A stretch of DNA of 64,000 nt from JACDAN01 sp035707105 (GTDB taxonomy: Bacteria; Actinomycetota; Thermoleophilia; Gaiellales; Gaiellaceae), in assembly GCA_035707105.1 (NCBI GenBank), contig DASSUI010000032.1:25999-89998 (forward strand), in the 5' to 3' direction. Below are positions 35,835 to 43,666 of this stretch, piece after piece. The position numbers and the translations under genes were made by a program. The first letter of the stretch is position 1, and each line of letters opens with the position of its first letter. The notes beneath the pieces were generated by a model. The model worked only from the letters and a program-made list of their open reading frames with translations. It was not told where the DNA came from and made no database searches.

Positions 35835-36680
35835 ATGGAGACGCAGTCGGCGATCGACCGGTTCCTGGCCTCTCCGGCGCTGTCCGTCGCCACCCGGCGT
35901 GCGTACGCGGTCGACCTGGCTCAGTTCGGCGCCTGGCTCGAGCAGAGAGGGGCGTCCGTCGAGGACGTCGACGCGCGCACGCTCGCGGACTACGCCGCCC
36001 ACCTCGGCTCCGCCCGGGCCGGACGCTCGCCGGGGAAGCTCGCCCCGGCCACGATCGCCCGAAAGCTGGCGGCAGTACGCGCGCTTCTCCGCTTCTCACT
36101 CGGCGCCGCGAGGGTGCCGGACGCCCGGCTCGCGCCGCGGCGCCCCCGCCGCCTCCCCGACGCGCCGAAGCCGGAGGAGGTCGACGCCGAGTTCGAGCGC
36201 TTCGACGGCGGCGATCCGCTCGCCGTGCGCAACCGCGCGCTCGCGGAGCTCGTCTACTCGGCGGGCCTGCGAAGCCAGGAGGCGGTCGACCTCGATCTCG
36301 GCGACGTGGAGTTCGATCAGGAGGCGGTGCGGGTGCGCGGCAAGGGCGGCAAGGAGCGGGTCGTGCCGCTCGGCGAAGAGGCCGCGTACTGGGTCGCGCG
36401 CTGGCTCCGCGAGCGCCCGAAGCTCGCCCGCGACGCGAACGACGCGCTCTTCCTCTCGGCTCGGGGGCGTCGGCTCGACACGAGCACGCTCCGCAAGCTC
36501 TTCCCACATCCGCACCGGCTCCGGCACGCGTTCGCGACGCACCTGCTCGAGGGCGGCGCCGACCTGCGGACGATCCAGGAGCTCCTCGGCCACAGCTCGC
36601 TCTCGACGACGCAGATGTACAGCCACGTGGACGCCAGGCGACTGCGAAGGGTCTATGACCGCGCGCACCCGCGATCCTGA
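35835..36680 (+). CDS. xerC: Tyrosine recombinase, XerC-like
   Basis: Site-specific recombinase of 281 residues, expected to resolve chromosome dimers with its partner. The N-terminal SAM-like core-binding domain (SVATRRAYAVDLAQFGAWLE) precedes the catalytic domain. All catalytic residues are visible: Arg in YSAGLRSQEAVDL, Lys in GKGGKERVV, HRLRHAFATHLL (H-x2-R), GHSSLSTTQMYSHV (His and Tyr nucleophile). The ATG at 35835 starts METQSAIDRFLA. Its end overlaps the next recombinase gene by 26 bases. Naming C versus D follows order only. The pair lies among housekeeping genes without phage or integron signs, so a Xer role is preferred over a mobile integrase. Confidence 0.85.
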   Translation: METQSAIDRFLASPALSVATRRAYAVDLAQFGAWLEQRGASVEDVDARTLADYAAHLGSARAGRSPGKLAPATIARKLAAVRALLRFSLGAARVPDARLAPRRPRRLPDAPKPEEVDAEFERFDGGDPLAVRNRALAELVYSAGLRSQEAVDLDLGDVEFDQEAVRVRGKGGKERVVPLGEEAAYWVARWLRERPKLARDANDALFLSARGRRLDTSTLRKLFPHPHRLRHAFATHLLEGGADLRTIQELLGHSSLSTTQMYSHVDARRLRRVYDRAHPRS

Positions 36681-37554
36681 GCTCGACGGCTTCCTCGCCC
36701 TGTCGGCGGCGCGGCTCGCGCCCCGCACGGTCGAGGCGTACCGCCGCGACCTCGACGCGCTCGCCGAGTGGCTCGGCGGGTCGCCGTCGAAGGTGACGAC
36801 CGAGGAGCTGGAGCGCTACCTCGCCGAGCTCCGCGCCCAGGGGCTCTCCGGAGCGACGATCGCCAGGCGGGTCGCCTCGTTGCGCTCGTTCTTCCGCCAC
36901 CTCGTCCTGATCGGCGCCGCGGACGGGAACCCGGCCGCCGAGCTGCAGCTTCCGCGGCGCACGCCGCGGCTGCCGCGGGCGCTCTCGCCCTCGGAGGCGG
37001 AGCGGCTGATCGACGCCGCGGCCGGGACCGCACCGCGCGACCTGCGCGACCGCGCGCTCGTCGAGCTCCTCTACGGCGCCGGATTGCGGGTGAGCGAGGC
37101 GGTCGGGCTCGAGAAGGGCGGCGTCGACCTCGACCGGCGTCTCGTCCGGACCGTCGGGAAGGGCGGCAAGGAGCGGGTCGTCCCGGTGGGGCGCGAGGCC
37201 GTCGAGGCACTGCGCCGCTACCTGTCCCGGGGCCGCCCGCATCTCGACCGTCGGCACCGACCCGAGCTCTTCCTGAACGCCAAGGGCGGGGCGCTGACGC
37301 GGGCCGGCGCGTTTCTGATCCTCCGCAAGCTCGCCGCCAAGGCGGGGCTCGAGCCGGAACGGATCCACCCCCATCTGCTCCGTCACACGTTTGCGACGCA
37401 CCTCCTCGAGGGAGGAGCAGACCTAAGAAGCGTTCAGGAAATGCTCGGACATGCCGATCTGGCTACCACGGAGCTCTACACCCACGTAACCGATCGGCGG
37501 CGTCGGGAGTTGTATTTCCAGGCGCATCCGCACGCACGACGAAGGACGACATGA
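36655..37554 (+). CDS. xerD: Tyrosine recombinase, XerD-like
   Basis: Second Xer recombinase, 299 residues, close to the usual 298. LDGFLALSAARLAPRTVEAY opens the core-binding domain. Catalytic residues are Arg in GAGLRVSEAVGL, Lys in GKGGKERVV, HLLRHTFATHLLEGG and LGHADLATTELYTHV. It overlaps the upstream xerC-like gene by 26 bases and the following small gene by four (ATGA). Having both recombinases side by side differs from most bacteria, where the two genes are apart. The dif-like target site was not identified in this window. Confidence 0.88.
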   Translation: MTARTRDPELDGFLALSAARLAPRTVEAYRRDLDALAEWLGGSPSKVTTEELERYLAELRAQGLSGATIARRVASLRSFFRHLVLIGAADGNPAAELQLPRRTPRLPRALSPSEAERLIDAAAGTAPRDLRDRALVELLYGAGLRVSEAVGLEKGGVDLDRRLVRTVGKGGKERVVPVGREAVEALRRYLSRGRPHLDRRHRPELFLNAKGGALTRAGAFLILRKLAAKAGLEPERIHPHLLRHTFATHLLEGGADLRSVQEMLGHADLATTELYTHVTDRRRRELYFQAHPHARRRTT

Positions 37555-37727
37555 CAGAACTGACCAACCAAACGGCCCTCCTCCTCGTCTCCACCACCGG
37601 CGTGGGCGTGCTGATGATGAAGGCGGGGATCGAGAAGAAGATGCTCGAGTGGCGCCGGCAACAGCGGATCTGCGCCGGTTGCGGCAAGCCGCTGCGCCGC
37701 CCGGTCTGCACCTGCGCGTCGAGCTAG
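37551..37727 (+). CDS. Small protein with N-terminal hydrophobic segment and zinc-ribbon-like tail (58 aa)
   Basis: Unassigned 58-residue protein. It has a mildly hydrophobic helix (TALLLVSTTGVGVLMM), a basic linker (KAGIEKKMLEWRRQQR) and a Cys-rich end, ICAGCGKPLRRPVCTC, with Cys-x2-Cys and Cys-x-Cys pairs that could bind zinc. ATG overlaps the xerD stop. The TAG stop is followed within a few bases by the structured element at 37728-37859. Possibly a membrane-tethered partner of the recombinases, but nothing in the sequence proves that. Confidence 0.6.
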   Translation: MTELTNQTALLLVSTTGVGVLMMKAGIEKKMLEWRRQQRICAGCGKPLRRPVCTCASS

Positions 37728-37859
37728 CGCTTCGCTGAAAGTCTCACGACTTTCAGCGACCGTCTGGAGCCGGGCGGCGCTCTGCGCCGCGGCGGCGGCT
37801 TGTTCTGCCGCCTCCTTCTCGATCGGCGCCGGCGGATGAACGGGCCGAGCCCGTTCATC
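37728..37859 (+). ncRNA. Three-hairpin 3'-UTR element, copy A
   Basis: Starts right after the TAG of the small gene. Hairpin 1 (37733-37758) is an 11-bp perfect stem with loop TCAC. Hairpin 2 (37774-37790) is GCGGCGC-TCT-GCGCCGC. A linker with CCTCC (37811-37815) follows, then hairpin 3 (37835-37859), an 11-bp stem with loop CGA. The first 65 bases align with the reverse strand of 56590-56658. The two copies differ mainly by paired changes in the stems. The element runs with the upstream gene and could be a 3'-UTR-derived RNA, a terminator or both. Confidence 0.6.
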
Positions 37860-37867
37860 GCGAACGG

Positions 37868-38368
37868 CTACCGGGTGCGGCTCTTCTTCGTCAGCATCGC
37901 GGCCACCCGCTTCGCGGTCTCGCGCAGCTCGCGGTCGAGCTCGTCGTCGCCCGCGATCCCCTCGAGCATCACGATCGTGTCCCGGTGCGGCGAACCGTTC
38001 TTCAGGACGAGGATCGCGAGCCGGCGCACCGCTGCGTTGGGGTCGGACGCGGCGAGCCGGTGGAGGAGCGAGCGGTCCGCGTTGACGTCGCCGGGGTGGT
38101 CACGCGAGAGCAGCTCGAGCGAGAGGAGCGCGGAGCCGCGGCTCGCCGGGCTGTCGTCCTCCAACCCGCGCCGTAACAGCTCGAGTTTCTGCCGGTACCG
38201 GAACTGTCCGATCGCGCGGTAGGCGGTCGCCCGCTCACGGAAGTCCGCGCTCCGCGCCGCCCCCTCGATCTCGTCCTGCCACTTCGTCCGGTGCGCGGCG
38301 AGCTCGCGCTCGGCGCCCCGGTCGGCCAGCTCGGCCGCCTCCGCAGCCGCTGACGCGAGATCAGACAG
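37868..38368 (-). CDS. HEAT-repeat-like helical protein (probable CTG start)
   Basis: All-helical protein of about 166 residues. The C-terminal half reads as HEAT repeats: SPASRGSALLSLELLSRD, SLLHRLAASDPNAAVRRLAILVL and a DTIVMLEGIAGDDELDRELRETAKRVA segment. Upstream of a TTG at 38164 the frame continues as regular amphipathic helix (AAELADRGAERELAAHR, then ADFRERATAYRAIGQFRY), so the gene must begin earlier. No ATG, GTG or TTG exists there. CTG at 38368, eight bases inside the end of gltA, is the only candidate and gives MSDLASAAAEAAELAD. It follows gltA and may be co-transcribed with it. Probably a protein-binding scaffold; partner unknown. Confidence 0.65.
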   Translation of the reverse strand: MSDLASAAAEAAELADRGAERELAAHRTKWQDEIEGAARSADFRERATAYRAIGQFRYRQKLELLRRGLEDDSPASRGSALLSLELLSRDHPGDVNADRSLLHRLAASDPNAAVRRLAILVLKNGSPHRDTIVMLEGIAGDDELDRELRETAKRVAAMLTKKSRTR

Positions 38369-39440
38369 CGGAGAGCGAGCGCGGAGCCGGGCCGACGTAC
38401 TTCGCCGACGGCCTGAACAGTCGGCCGGTGCGCTTCTGCTCGAGGATGTGCGCGGACCAGCCGGCGACGCGGGAGCACGCGAACATCGCGGGCGCGAGCG
38501 GCGGCGGGATCTCGGCCACGTCGAGCACGATCGCCGAGTAGTACTCGACGTTCGTCGCCAGCACGCGCTCGGGATGCCGCTCCTGGAGCTCCTTCAGTGC
38601 GACCTGCTCCAGCTGCTCCGCAACCTCCACCTGCGGCGCGCCGAGCTCCTTGGCCGTCCGCTTGAGGATGCGGGAGCGCGGATCCTCGGCCCGGTAGACC
38701 CGGTGGCCGAAGCCCATGATCAGCTTGCCGGCGTCGAGCCGCTCCTTCACCCAGCGCTCAGGGTCGCCCATGGCCGCGACCTCCTCCAGCATCGGCTTGA
38801 CGTAGGCGGGCGCGCCCCCGTGGAGCGGACCGGAGAGCGCGCCGACCGCCGAGGAGAGGGCCGCGCCGCAATCCGCTCCGGTGGAGGCGACGACTCGGGC
38901 CGTGAACGTCGAGGCGTTCAGCCCGTGCTCAGCCGTGCAGATCCAGTACGTGTCGATCGCCTTCACGTGGTCCGGGTCGGCCTCGCCCCGCCAGCGGAGC
39001 AAGAACTTCTCTGCGAGCGTCCCGCCCTTGGCAACGACGTCGTCAGGTGCCGGCTCGCGTCCGTCGGCCACGGCCGCGGAGCGCGCGACGATCCCCATCA
39101 TCTGCGAGGAGAGGCGTCCCAGGTCCTCGCGCGCCTGCTCGTCCGAGGTCTCGTTGAGCTTGCCAAGCTTCCACTCGCCGGCGAGTCGGGCCGTTTCTGA
39201 CTGGAGGTCGGCGGGTGCGTTGCCGGTGAGCCTGGCGGGCTCGTACGGCTCGGGGTCGGGCATCTTCGAGCTCAGGTCGTTGTCCACGAGCAGCCCCCAG
39301 ACGTTCTCGTACGGGTGGCTGCCGACGAGCTCCTCGATGTCGACGCCGCGGTAGCGGAGCTGGCCGCCCTCGCGATCGGGCTCCGCGATCTCCGTCTCGA
39401 CGGCGACGACGCCTTCGAGGCCTGGCTTGAAGTCACTCAT
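38361..39440 (-). CDS. gltA: Citrate synthase (possibly 2-methylcitrate synthase)
   Basis: Condenses acetyl-CoA (or propionyl-CoA) with oxaloacetate. The 359-residue protein is of the short bacterial/archaeal type. EGVVAVETEI opens it, TAEHGLNASTFTARV carries the first active-site His, KLIMGFGHRVYRAEDPR the second, and TNVEYYSAIVL the acidic residue, which is Glu here where the E. coli enzyme has Asp. It diverges from the isocitrate dehydrogenase-malate dehydrogenase pair with 55 bases between starts. Acyl-CoA carboxylase genes elsewhere in the window mean a propionyl-CoA role cannot be excluded, but the neighbours favour citrate synthase. Confidence 0.9.
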   Translation of the reverse strand: MSDFKPGLEGVVAVETEIAEPDREGGQLRYRGVDIEELVGSHPYENVWGLLVDNDLSSKMPDPEPYEPARLTGNAPADLQSETARLAGEWKLGKLNETSDEQAREDLGRLSSQMMGIVARSAAVADGREPAPDDVVAKGGTLAEKFLLRWRGEADPDHVKAIDTYWICTAEHGLNASTFTARVVASTGADCGAALSSAVGALSGPLHGGAPAYVKPMLEEVAAMGDPERWVKERLDAGKLIMGFGHRVYRAEDPRSRILKRTAKELGAPQVEVAEQLEQVALKELQERHPERVLATNVEYYSAIVLDVAEIPPPLAPAMFACSRVAGWSAHILEQKRTGRLFRPSAKYVGPAPRSLSAV

Positions 39441-39495
39441 CGGCCGCAGAATCTACCCGGAAGCGGCCGGTCCGAATCGGTAGAGTCGCCGCCGC

Positions 39496-40587
39496 ATGGC
39501 ACACCGAGTCACTCTGATCCCCGGCGACGGCATCGGGCCGGAGCTCACGGAGGCGACACGCCGGGTGCTCGAGGCGAGCGGCGTCGAGTTCGACTGGGAC
39601 GTCCAGTACGCCGGCACCGACGTGATGGACCGGAACGACGGGAACCCGCTTCCCGACCACGTCCTCGATGCGATCCGGGAGACGGGCGTCGCGCTGAAGG
39701 GGCCGATCACGACCCCGGTCGGAGGCGGCTTCCGCTCCGTGAACGTCGGCCTGCGCAAGGCGCTCGACCTCTACGGGCAGGTGCGTCCGTGCAAGAGCTA
39801 CGAGGGCGTGCGCTCGCGCTTCGACGACGTCGACCTCGTCCTGATCCGCGAGAACACCGAGGATCTCTATGCCGGCATCGAGTACGAGCAAGGGAGCGAC
39901 GAGGCCGAGGAGCTGATCGGCTGGATCGAGAAGCACCGCGGCACGCTCCGCCACCGCGACGCGGGGATCTCCATCAAGCCGCTATCGGTCTCGGGCACGC
40001 GCCGGATCGTCCAGTTCGCATTCGACTACGCGCGCCGCAACGGCCGCCGCAAGGTCACGGCCGTCCACAAGGCCAACATCATGAAGTTCACGGACGGGCT
40101 CTACCTGCGCGTCGCGCAGGAGGTGGCCGCCGAGAACCTGGACGTCGAGTTCGACGACCGGATCGTGGACAACATGTGCATGCAGCTCGTCCAGCGGCCC
40201 GAGGAGTACGACGTCCTCGTCTGCCCGAACCTCTACGGCGACATCGTCTCCGACCTCGCGGCGGGGATGATCGGCGGCCTGGGGATGGCGCCGGGCGGGA
40301 ACTTCGGCGAGCAGGCGGCGATCTTCGAGCCGACCCACGGCTCGGCGCCGAAGTACGCCGGCCAGAACAAGGCGAACCCGATGGCGCAGATGCTGTCCGG
40401 CGTAATGATGCTCCGCCACCTGGACGAGGACGAGGCCGCCGACCGCGTCGAGAGCGCGATCGCCGACGTGATCCGGGAGGGCAAGAGCGTGACTTACGAC
40501 ATGAAGCCGCGCCGCGACGACCCGACCGCGGTCGGGACGAGCGAGGTCGCGGACGCGATCATCGACAAGCTCGCGGTGCGGGTCTGA
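39496..40587 (+). CDS. NAD-dependent isocitrate dehydrogenase (isocitrate/isopropylmalate family)
   Basis: Oxidative decarboxylase of the beta-decarboxylating family, 363 residues. LIPGDGIGPELTEATRRVL opens it, VRPCKSYEGV and LVLIRENTEDLYAGIEYE form the substrate loop (the NTEDLYAG wording is typical of isocitrate rather than isopropylmalate enzymes). VHKANIMKFTDG, DIVSDLAAGMIGGLG and FEPTHGSAPKYAGQNKANP give the Mg and NAD sites. The acidic NAD-specific form is likely. The ATG at 39496 begins MAHRVTLIPGDG. Its TGA overlaps mdh by one base, giving a two-gene TCA operon divergent from gltA. Confidence 0.9.
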   Translation: MAHRVTLIPGDGIGPELTEATRRVLEASGVEFDWDVQYAGTDVMDRNDGNPLPDHVLDAIRETGVALKGPITTPVGGGFRSVNVGLRKALDLYGQVRPCKSYEGVRSRFDDVDLVLIRENTEDLYAGIEYEQGSDEAEELIGWIEKHRGTLRHRDAGISIKPLSVSGTRRIVQFAFDYARRNGRRKVTAVHKANIMKFTDGLYLRVAQEVAAENLDVEFDDRIVDNMCMQLVQRPEEYDVLVCPNLYGDIVSDLAAGMIGGLGMAPGGNFGEQAAIFEPTHGSAPKYAGQNKANPMAQMLSGVMMLRHLDEDEAADRVESAIADVIREGKSVTYDMKPRRDDPTAVGTSEVADAIIDKLAVRV

Positions 40588-41546
40588 TGGTGACCGGGCG
40601 CCACGAGTTCACACCCGACAAGGGCCGTCGGAAGGTGACGGTGGTCGGCGCGGGGAACGTCGGCGCCACCTGCGCGCACGAGCTGGCCCGGGGCGACTAC
40701 CTCGATGTCGCGCTCGTCGACATCAAGGAGGGCCTCGCCGAGGGCAAGGCGCTCGACATCAACCAGGCGGGAGCCGTCAGCGGCTACGAGCCGCGCGTCG
40801 TCGGCTCGACGGAGTACGACATCACGACCGGCTCCGACGTCGTCGTGATCACCGCGGGCGTGCCGCGGACCGGCGACATGAGCCGGGACGACCTCGTGTC
40901 GACGAACGAGGAGATCGTCGGCTCGGTGACCGAGCAGGTCGTCGGCGCCTCGCCCGACGCGATCCTGATCATCGTCTCCAACCCGCTGGACGCGATGTGC
41001 CACGTGGCCAAGAACGTGTCCCGCTGGCCGAAGAACCGCGTCTTCGGGATGGCCGGGATCCTCGACACGGCCCGGTTCTCGACGTTCATCGCGTGGGCGA
41101 CCGGCTCGTCCGTCAAGGACGTGACCGCGATGGTCCTCGGCGGCCACGGCGACCAGATGGTCTCCGTCGTGTCGGCGACGACGGCCGGCGGCGTGCCGCT
41201 GCGATCGCAGCTGGCCGACGACACCATCGGCCAGCTCGTCGAGCGGACTGCGAAGGGCGGAGGCGAGCTCGTCAAGCTCCTCGGGACGTCTGCCTGGTAC
41301 GCACCGGGCGCCGCGGCCGCGCAGATGGTCGATTCGATCATGCGGGACGAGAAGCGGATCCTCCCGTGCACGGCGTACCTCGAGGGGGAGTACGGGATCG
41401 AGGATCTCTACATGGGCGTTCCGGTCAAGCTCGGCGCCGAGGGGATCGAGGAGATCTTCGAGCTCGAGCTCTCCGACGAGGAGCGCGCGCAGCTCCAGGC
41501 GTCCGCCGACGCGGTGCGGGACGTCGTCGGCGTCCTGGCGAGCTAG
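40587..41546 (+). CDS. mdh: Malate dehydrogenase (LDH-like type)
   Basis: Interconverts malate and oxaloacetate with NAD. The 319-residue protein is of the lactate-dehydrogenase-like subgroup. VTVVGAGNVGATCAHELA binds NAD, and Asp in ALVDIKEGLAEGKALD marks NAD preference. The substrate loop has AGVPRTGDMSRDDL with the Arg pair (Arg-x4-MSR-x-DL separates malate from lactate enzymes), IIVSNPLDAM follows, and the catalytic His is in MVLGGHGDQMV. The ATG at 40587 overlaps the isocitrate dehydrogenase stop. A frame fused with upstream sequence exists but is the shadow of that gene. Confidence 0.95.
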   Translation: MVTGRHEFTPDKGRRKVTVVGAGNVGATCAHELARGDYLDVALVDIKEGLAEGKALDINQAGAVSGYEPRVVGSTEYDITTGSDVVVITAGVPRTGDMSRDDLVSTNEEIVGSVTEQVVGASPDAILIIVSNPLDAMCHVAKNVSRWPKNRVFGMAGILDTARFSTFIAWATGSSVKDVTAMVLGGHGDQMVSVVSATTAGGVPLRSQLADDTIGQLVERTAKGGGELVKLLGTSAWYAPGAAAAQMVDSIMRDEKRILPCTAYLEGEYGIEDLYMGVPVKLGAEGIEEIFELELSDEERAQLQASADAVRDVVGVLAS

Positions 41547-41717
41547 ACGCCGGCCGCTCTCGCGCAGGGACGGACGCCCCCGGTCGACTCCGCGGAATGC
41601 GGCAGAAGCGGGTGCGAGACGAGCGGTCTCCGCAATCATGGTGCCGTGCGCGCCCGGCCCAAGCCTCGTCGTGACCGTTCCGGCACGGTTGCGACTCCCT
41701 CTCGTGACTCCGGACCA

Positions 41718-41770
41718 GTCTCCGCGAGCCGGGTCCGAGGGACAGTCCCTCGCGAGCGGCTCTCGGAGAC
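41718..41770 (+). promoter_or_regulatory. 53-nt leader hairpin covering the ribosome site of the SDR gene
   Basis: GTCTCCGCGAGCCG (41718-41731) pairs with CGGCTCTCGGAGAC (41757-41770) with one mismatch. An inner stem CGAGGGA-CAG-TCCCTCG lies inside. The 3' arm contains the GGAG ribosome site of the GTG at 41780, so translation could be masked when the hairpin forms. A second GTCTCCGC copy lies at about 41628-41635 and could compete for the same arm. The remaining leader (41547-41717) is otherwise featureless and GC-rich. Confidence 0.45.
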
Positions 41771-41779
41771 CGGCGCGCC

Positions 41780-42523
41780 GTGAAGCTCGGCCTCGACGGA
41801 CGCACGGCGATCGTCTGCGGCGCGTCGCAGGGGATGGGCCTCGCGATCGCGGAGGCCTTCGCGGCGGAGGGGATGAACGTCGCGATGTTCGCGCGCCGCC
41901 GCAAGGTGATCGAGGCGGAGGCCGAGCGCCTCGGCGCGCTGCCGGTGCAGGGCGACGTGACGAACCCGAAGGACTGCGTGCGCCTCGTCCAGCAGACCGC
42001 GCAGGCGTTCGGAGGCGTGGACGTCCTCGTCAACAACAGCGGCGGCCCGCCGAGGGGGAGCGCCCTCGACCTCGACGACGAGAGCCTCGAGGCGGCCGTC
42101 GCGCTGCTGCTCCTCTCGGCCGTCCGGCTGACGAACCTCTGCCTGCCGCACCTTCGGAAGAGCTCGGCCGGCCGCGTGGTCAACATCGAGTCCAGCACCG
42201 TCAAGGAGCCGGCCGACAACCTCGCGCTGTCGAACGCGGTCCGCCCGGGAGTCGTCGGCTGGGCGAAGTCCCTCGCGAAGGACGTCGGCCCCGACGGGAT
42301 CACCGTCAATACGATCGCCCCGGGCCGGATCGACACCGAACGCCTGAAGGAGGTCTATCCGGACGGGCCGACCGAGAAGGACCTCGAGCCGATCCCGCTG
42401 CGCCGCCTCGGCCGTCCCAACGAGATCGCCTCGGTCGTCTGCTTCCTTGCCTCGGACGCCGCGTCGTACGTGACCGGCTCCGTGATCCAGGTCGACGGCG
42501 GCCTCATCCGCAGCCTCCTGTGA
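41780..42523 (+). CDS. Short-chain dehydrogenase with atypical active site
   Basis: SDR-family oxidoreductase of 247 residues. The cofactor motif GASQGMGLAIAEAF and the NNSGGPP strand (about 90) are clear. The catalytic strand reads VNIESSTVKEP. The usual Tyr-x3-Lys is replaced by LALSNAVRPGVVGWAKSLA, with Leu/Ser and Arg in those places. This pattern recurs in the NNSGGP subgroup often annotated as 3-oxoacyl-ACP reductase, so it is probably a real subfamily with different chemistry rather than a broken gene. GTG at 41780 lies ten bases after a ribosome site buried in a hairpin. The stop overlaps the GTG of the protease gene (GTGA). Confidence 0.8.
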   Translation: MKLGLDGRTAIVCGASQGMGLAIAEAFAAEGMNVAMFARRRKVIEAEAERLGALPVQGDVTNPKDCVRLVQQTAQAFGGVDVLVNNSGGPPRGSALDLDDESLEAAVALLLLSAVRLTNLCLPHLRKSSAGRVVNIESSTVKEPADNLALSNAVRPGVVGWAKSLAKDVGPDGITVNTIAPGRIDTERLKEVYPDGPTEKDLEPIPLRRLGRPNEIASVVCFLASDAASYVTGSVIQVDGGLIRSLL

Positions 42524-43530
42524 GACGCCTTCCCTGGCCCGCCTGGCTGATCGGCGCGGGGCTGGCGCTGCTCGCCGTGGCCGCCGTCCTCTACATCGCG
42601 CCATCTGACCGCTACATCTTCCTGCCGGACGAGGCCCGGCCGCTGGAGCCGCGCGTTCAGGTCGAGGGCGAGAAGCCGGACCGGAACGGCGGCGGCATCA
42701 ACTACGTCGCCGTCGACGTGCGGAAGGCGTCACTCCTCGAGAAGCTCTTCCCCGGCCTCAACGACGGGGCAACGCTGGAGCCCGTCGGCAACGTGCTCGC
42801 CGAGGGCGAGGACGAGCGGGCCCACCGGCGCTGCGAGCTCGCCGCGATGCGGCGGAGCCAGGAATACGCCACGGCGGTGGCGCTGCGCGCGCTGGACTAC
42901 CGCGTGCCGACGAAACCGCTCGGCGTCTCGGTCGAGGGAACCTTCCCCGGCTACCCGGCGTCGGGCGAGCTGCGCGGGTGCGACTGGATCCGAGCGATCG
43001 ACGGCAGGCCGGTTCGGTCGGCCGAGGCCGTCAGCCGGACGCTTGCCCGCAAGAGGCCGGGAGACCGGGTCACGCTCGAGATCGAGCGGGAGGGCAAGCG
43101 GCGGACGGTCGTGCTCCGAGCGGGCGCCGACCCGCGGCGCAAGACCCGCGCATTCATCGGTGTGTCGGTCGCCGAGGTGTTCGACGTCACGCGCTTCCCG
43201 GTCGACGTCAAGATCGACCTCGGCCGCGTCGGCGGCCCCTCCGCCGGACTCGCCTTCGCGCTCGACGTAGTGGACGAGCTCGGCCGGAACGTCGACCGCG
43301 GTTACAGCATCGCAGCGACCGGAGAGATCTTCCTCGACGGTTCGGTCGGCCCGGTCGGCGGGATCAAGCAGAAAACCATCGGAGCGCGGCGTTCCGGCAT
43401 GGATGTCCTCCTCGTCCCTGGGGAAAACGCCGCCGAGGCGCGGCGCTACGCCGACGGTCTGCGGATCGTGCCTGTGGAGAGTTTTCAACAAGCGTTGCGG
43501 CAGCTGGCAACTCTTCCGCCGAAGGCGTAA
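42520..43530 (+). CDS. Membrane PDZ-Lon (S16) serine protease, YlbL-like
   Basis: Membrane-anchored protease of 336 residues. One N-terminal helix (WPAWLIGAGLALLAVAAVLYIA), an alpha/beta insert, a PDZ domain (GVSVEGTFPGYPASGELRGCDWIRAIDG, about 135-160) and a C-terminal Lon-type proteolytic domain follow. The catalytic Ser lies in GGPSAGLAFALDV and the Lys in GGIKQKTIGARR, giving a complete Ser-Lys dyad. No AAA domain is present, as in B. subtilis YlbL. In Bacillus the homologue acts in DNA-damage checkpoint recovery; a similar role here is untested. It is translationally coupled to the SDR gene. Confidence 0.85.
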   Translation: MRRLPWPAWLIGAGLALLAVAAVLYIAPSDRYIFLPDEARPLEPRVQVEGEKPDRNGGGINYVAVDVRKASLLEKLFPGLNDGATLEPVGNVLAEGEDERAHRRCELAAMRRSQEYATAVALRALDYRVPTKPLGVSVEGTFPGYPASGELRGCDWIRAIDGRPVRSAEAVSRTLARKRPGDRVTLEIEREGKRRTVVLRAGADPRRKTRAFIGVSVAEVFDVTRFPVDVKIDLGRVGGPSAGLAFALDVVDELGRNVDRGYSIAATGEIFLDGSVGPVGGIKQKTIGARRSGMDVLLVPGENAAEARRYADGLRIVPVESFQQALRQLATLPPKA

Positions 43531-43666
43531 GAAACGGCAGGTTTCGGCGGTTTTGGACCGTCCGGAAATTGCACAGATTTCGTGTCGTGCCCCCTTGCAC
43601 GAGCGGCCGAGAGGGCCCAAGATGCCCGCCCAGGAGAGGCACCTTTCAGGAGGTTCAAACGCGGCG

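Noticed and set aside
35835..37554. Recombinases as part of a mobile element or integron
   Set aside because: No attachment-site repeats, cargo genes, phage genes or tRNA junction nearby; GC and codon use match the neighbours.
39315..41546. One long frame suggesting an isocitrate-malate dehydrogenase fusion
   Set aside because: The first 424 codons are Arg/Pro-rich shadow of the real isocitrate dehydrogenase frame; mdh starts at its own ATG at 40587.
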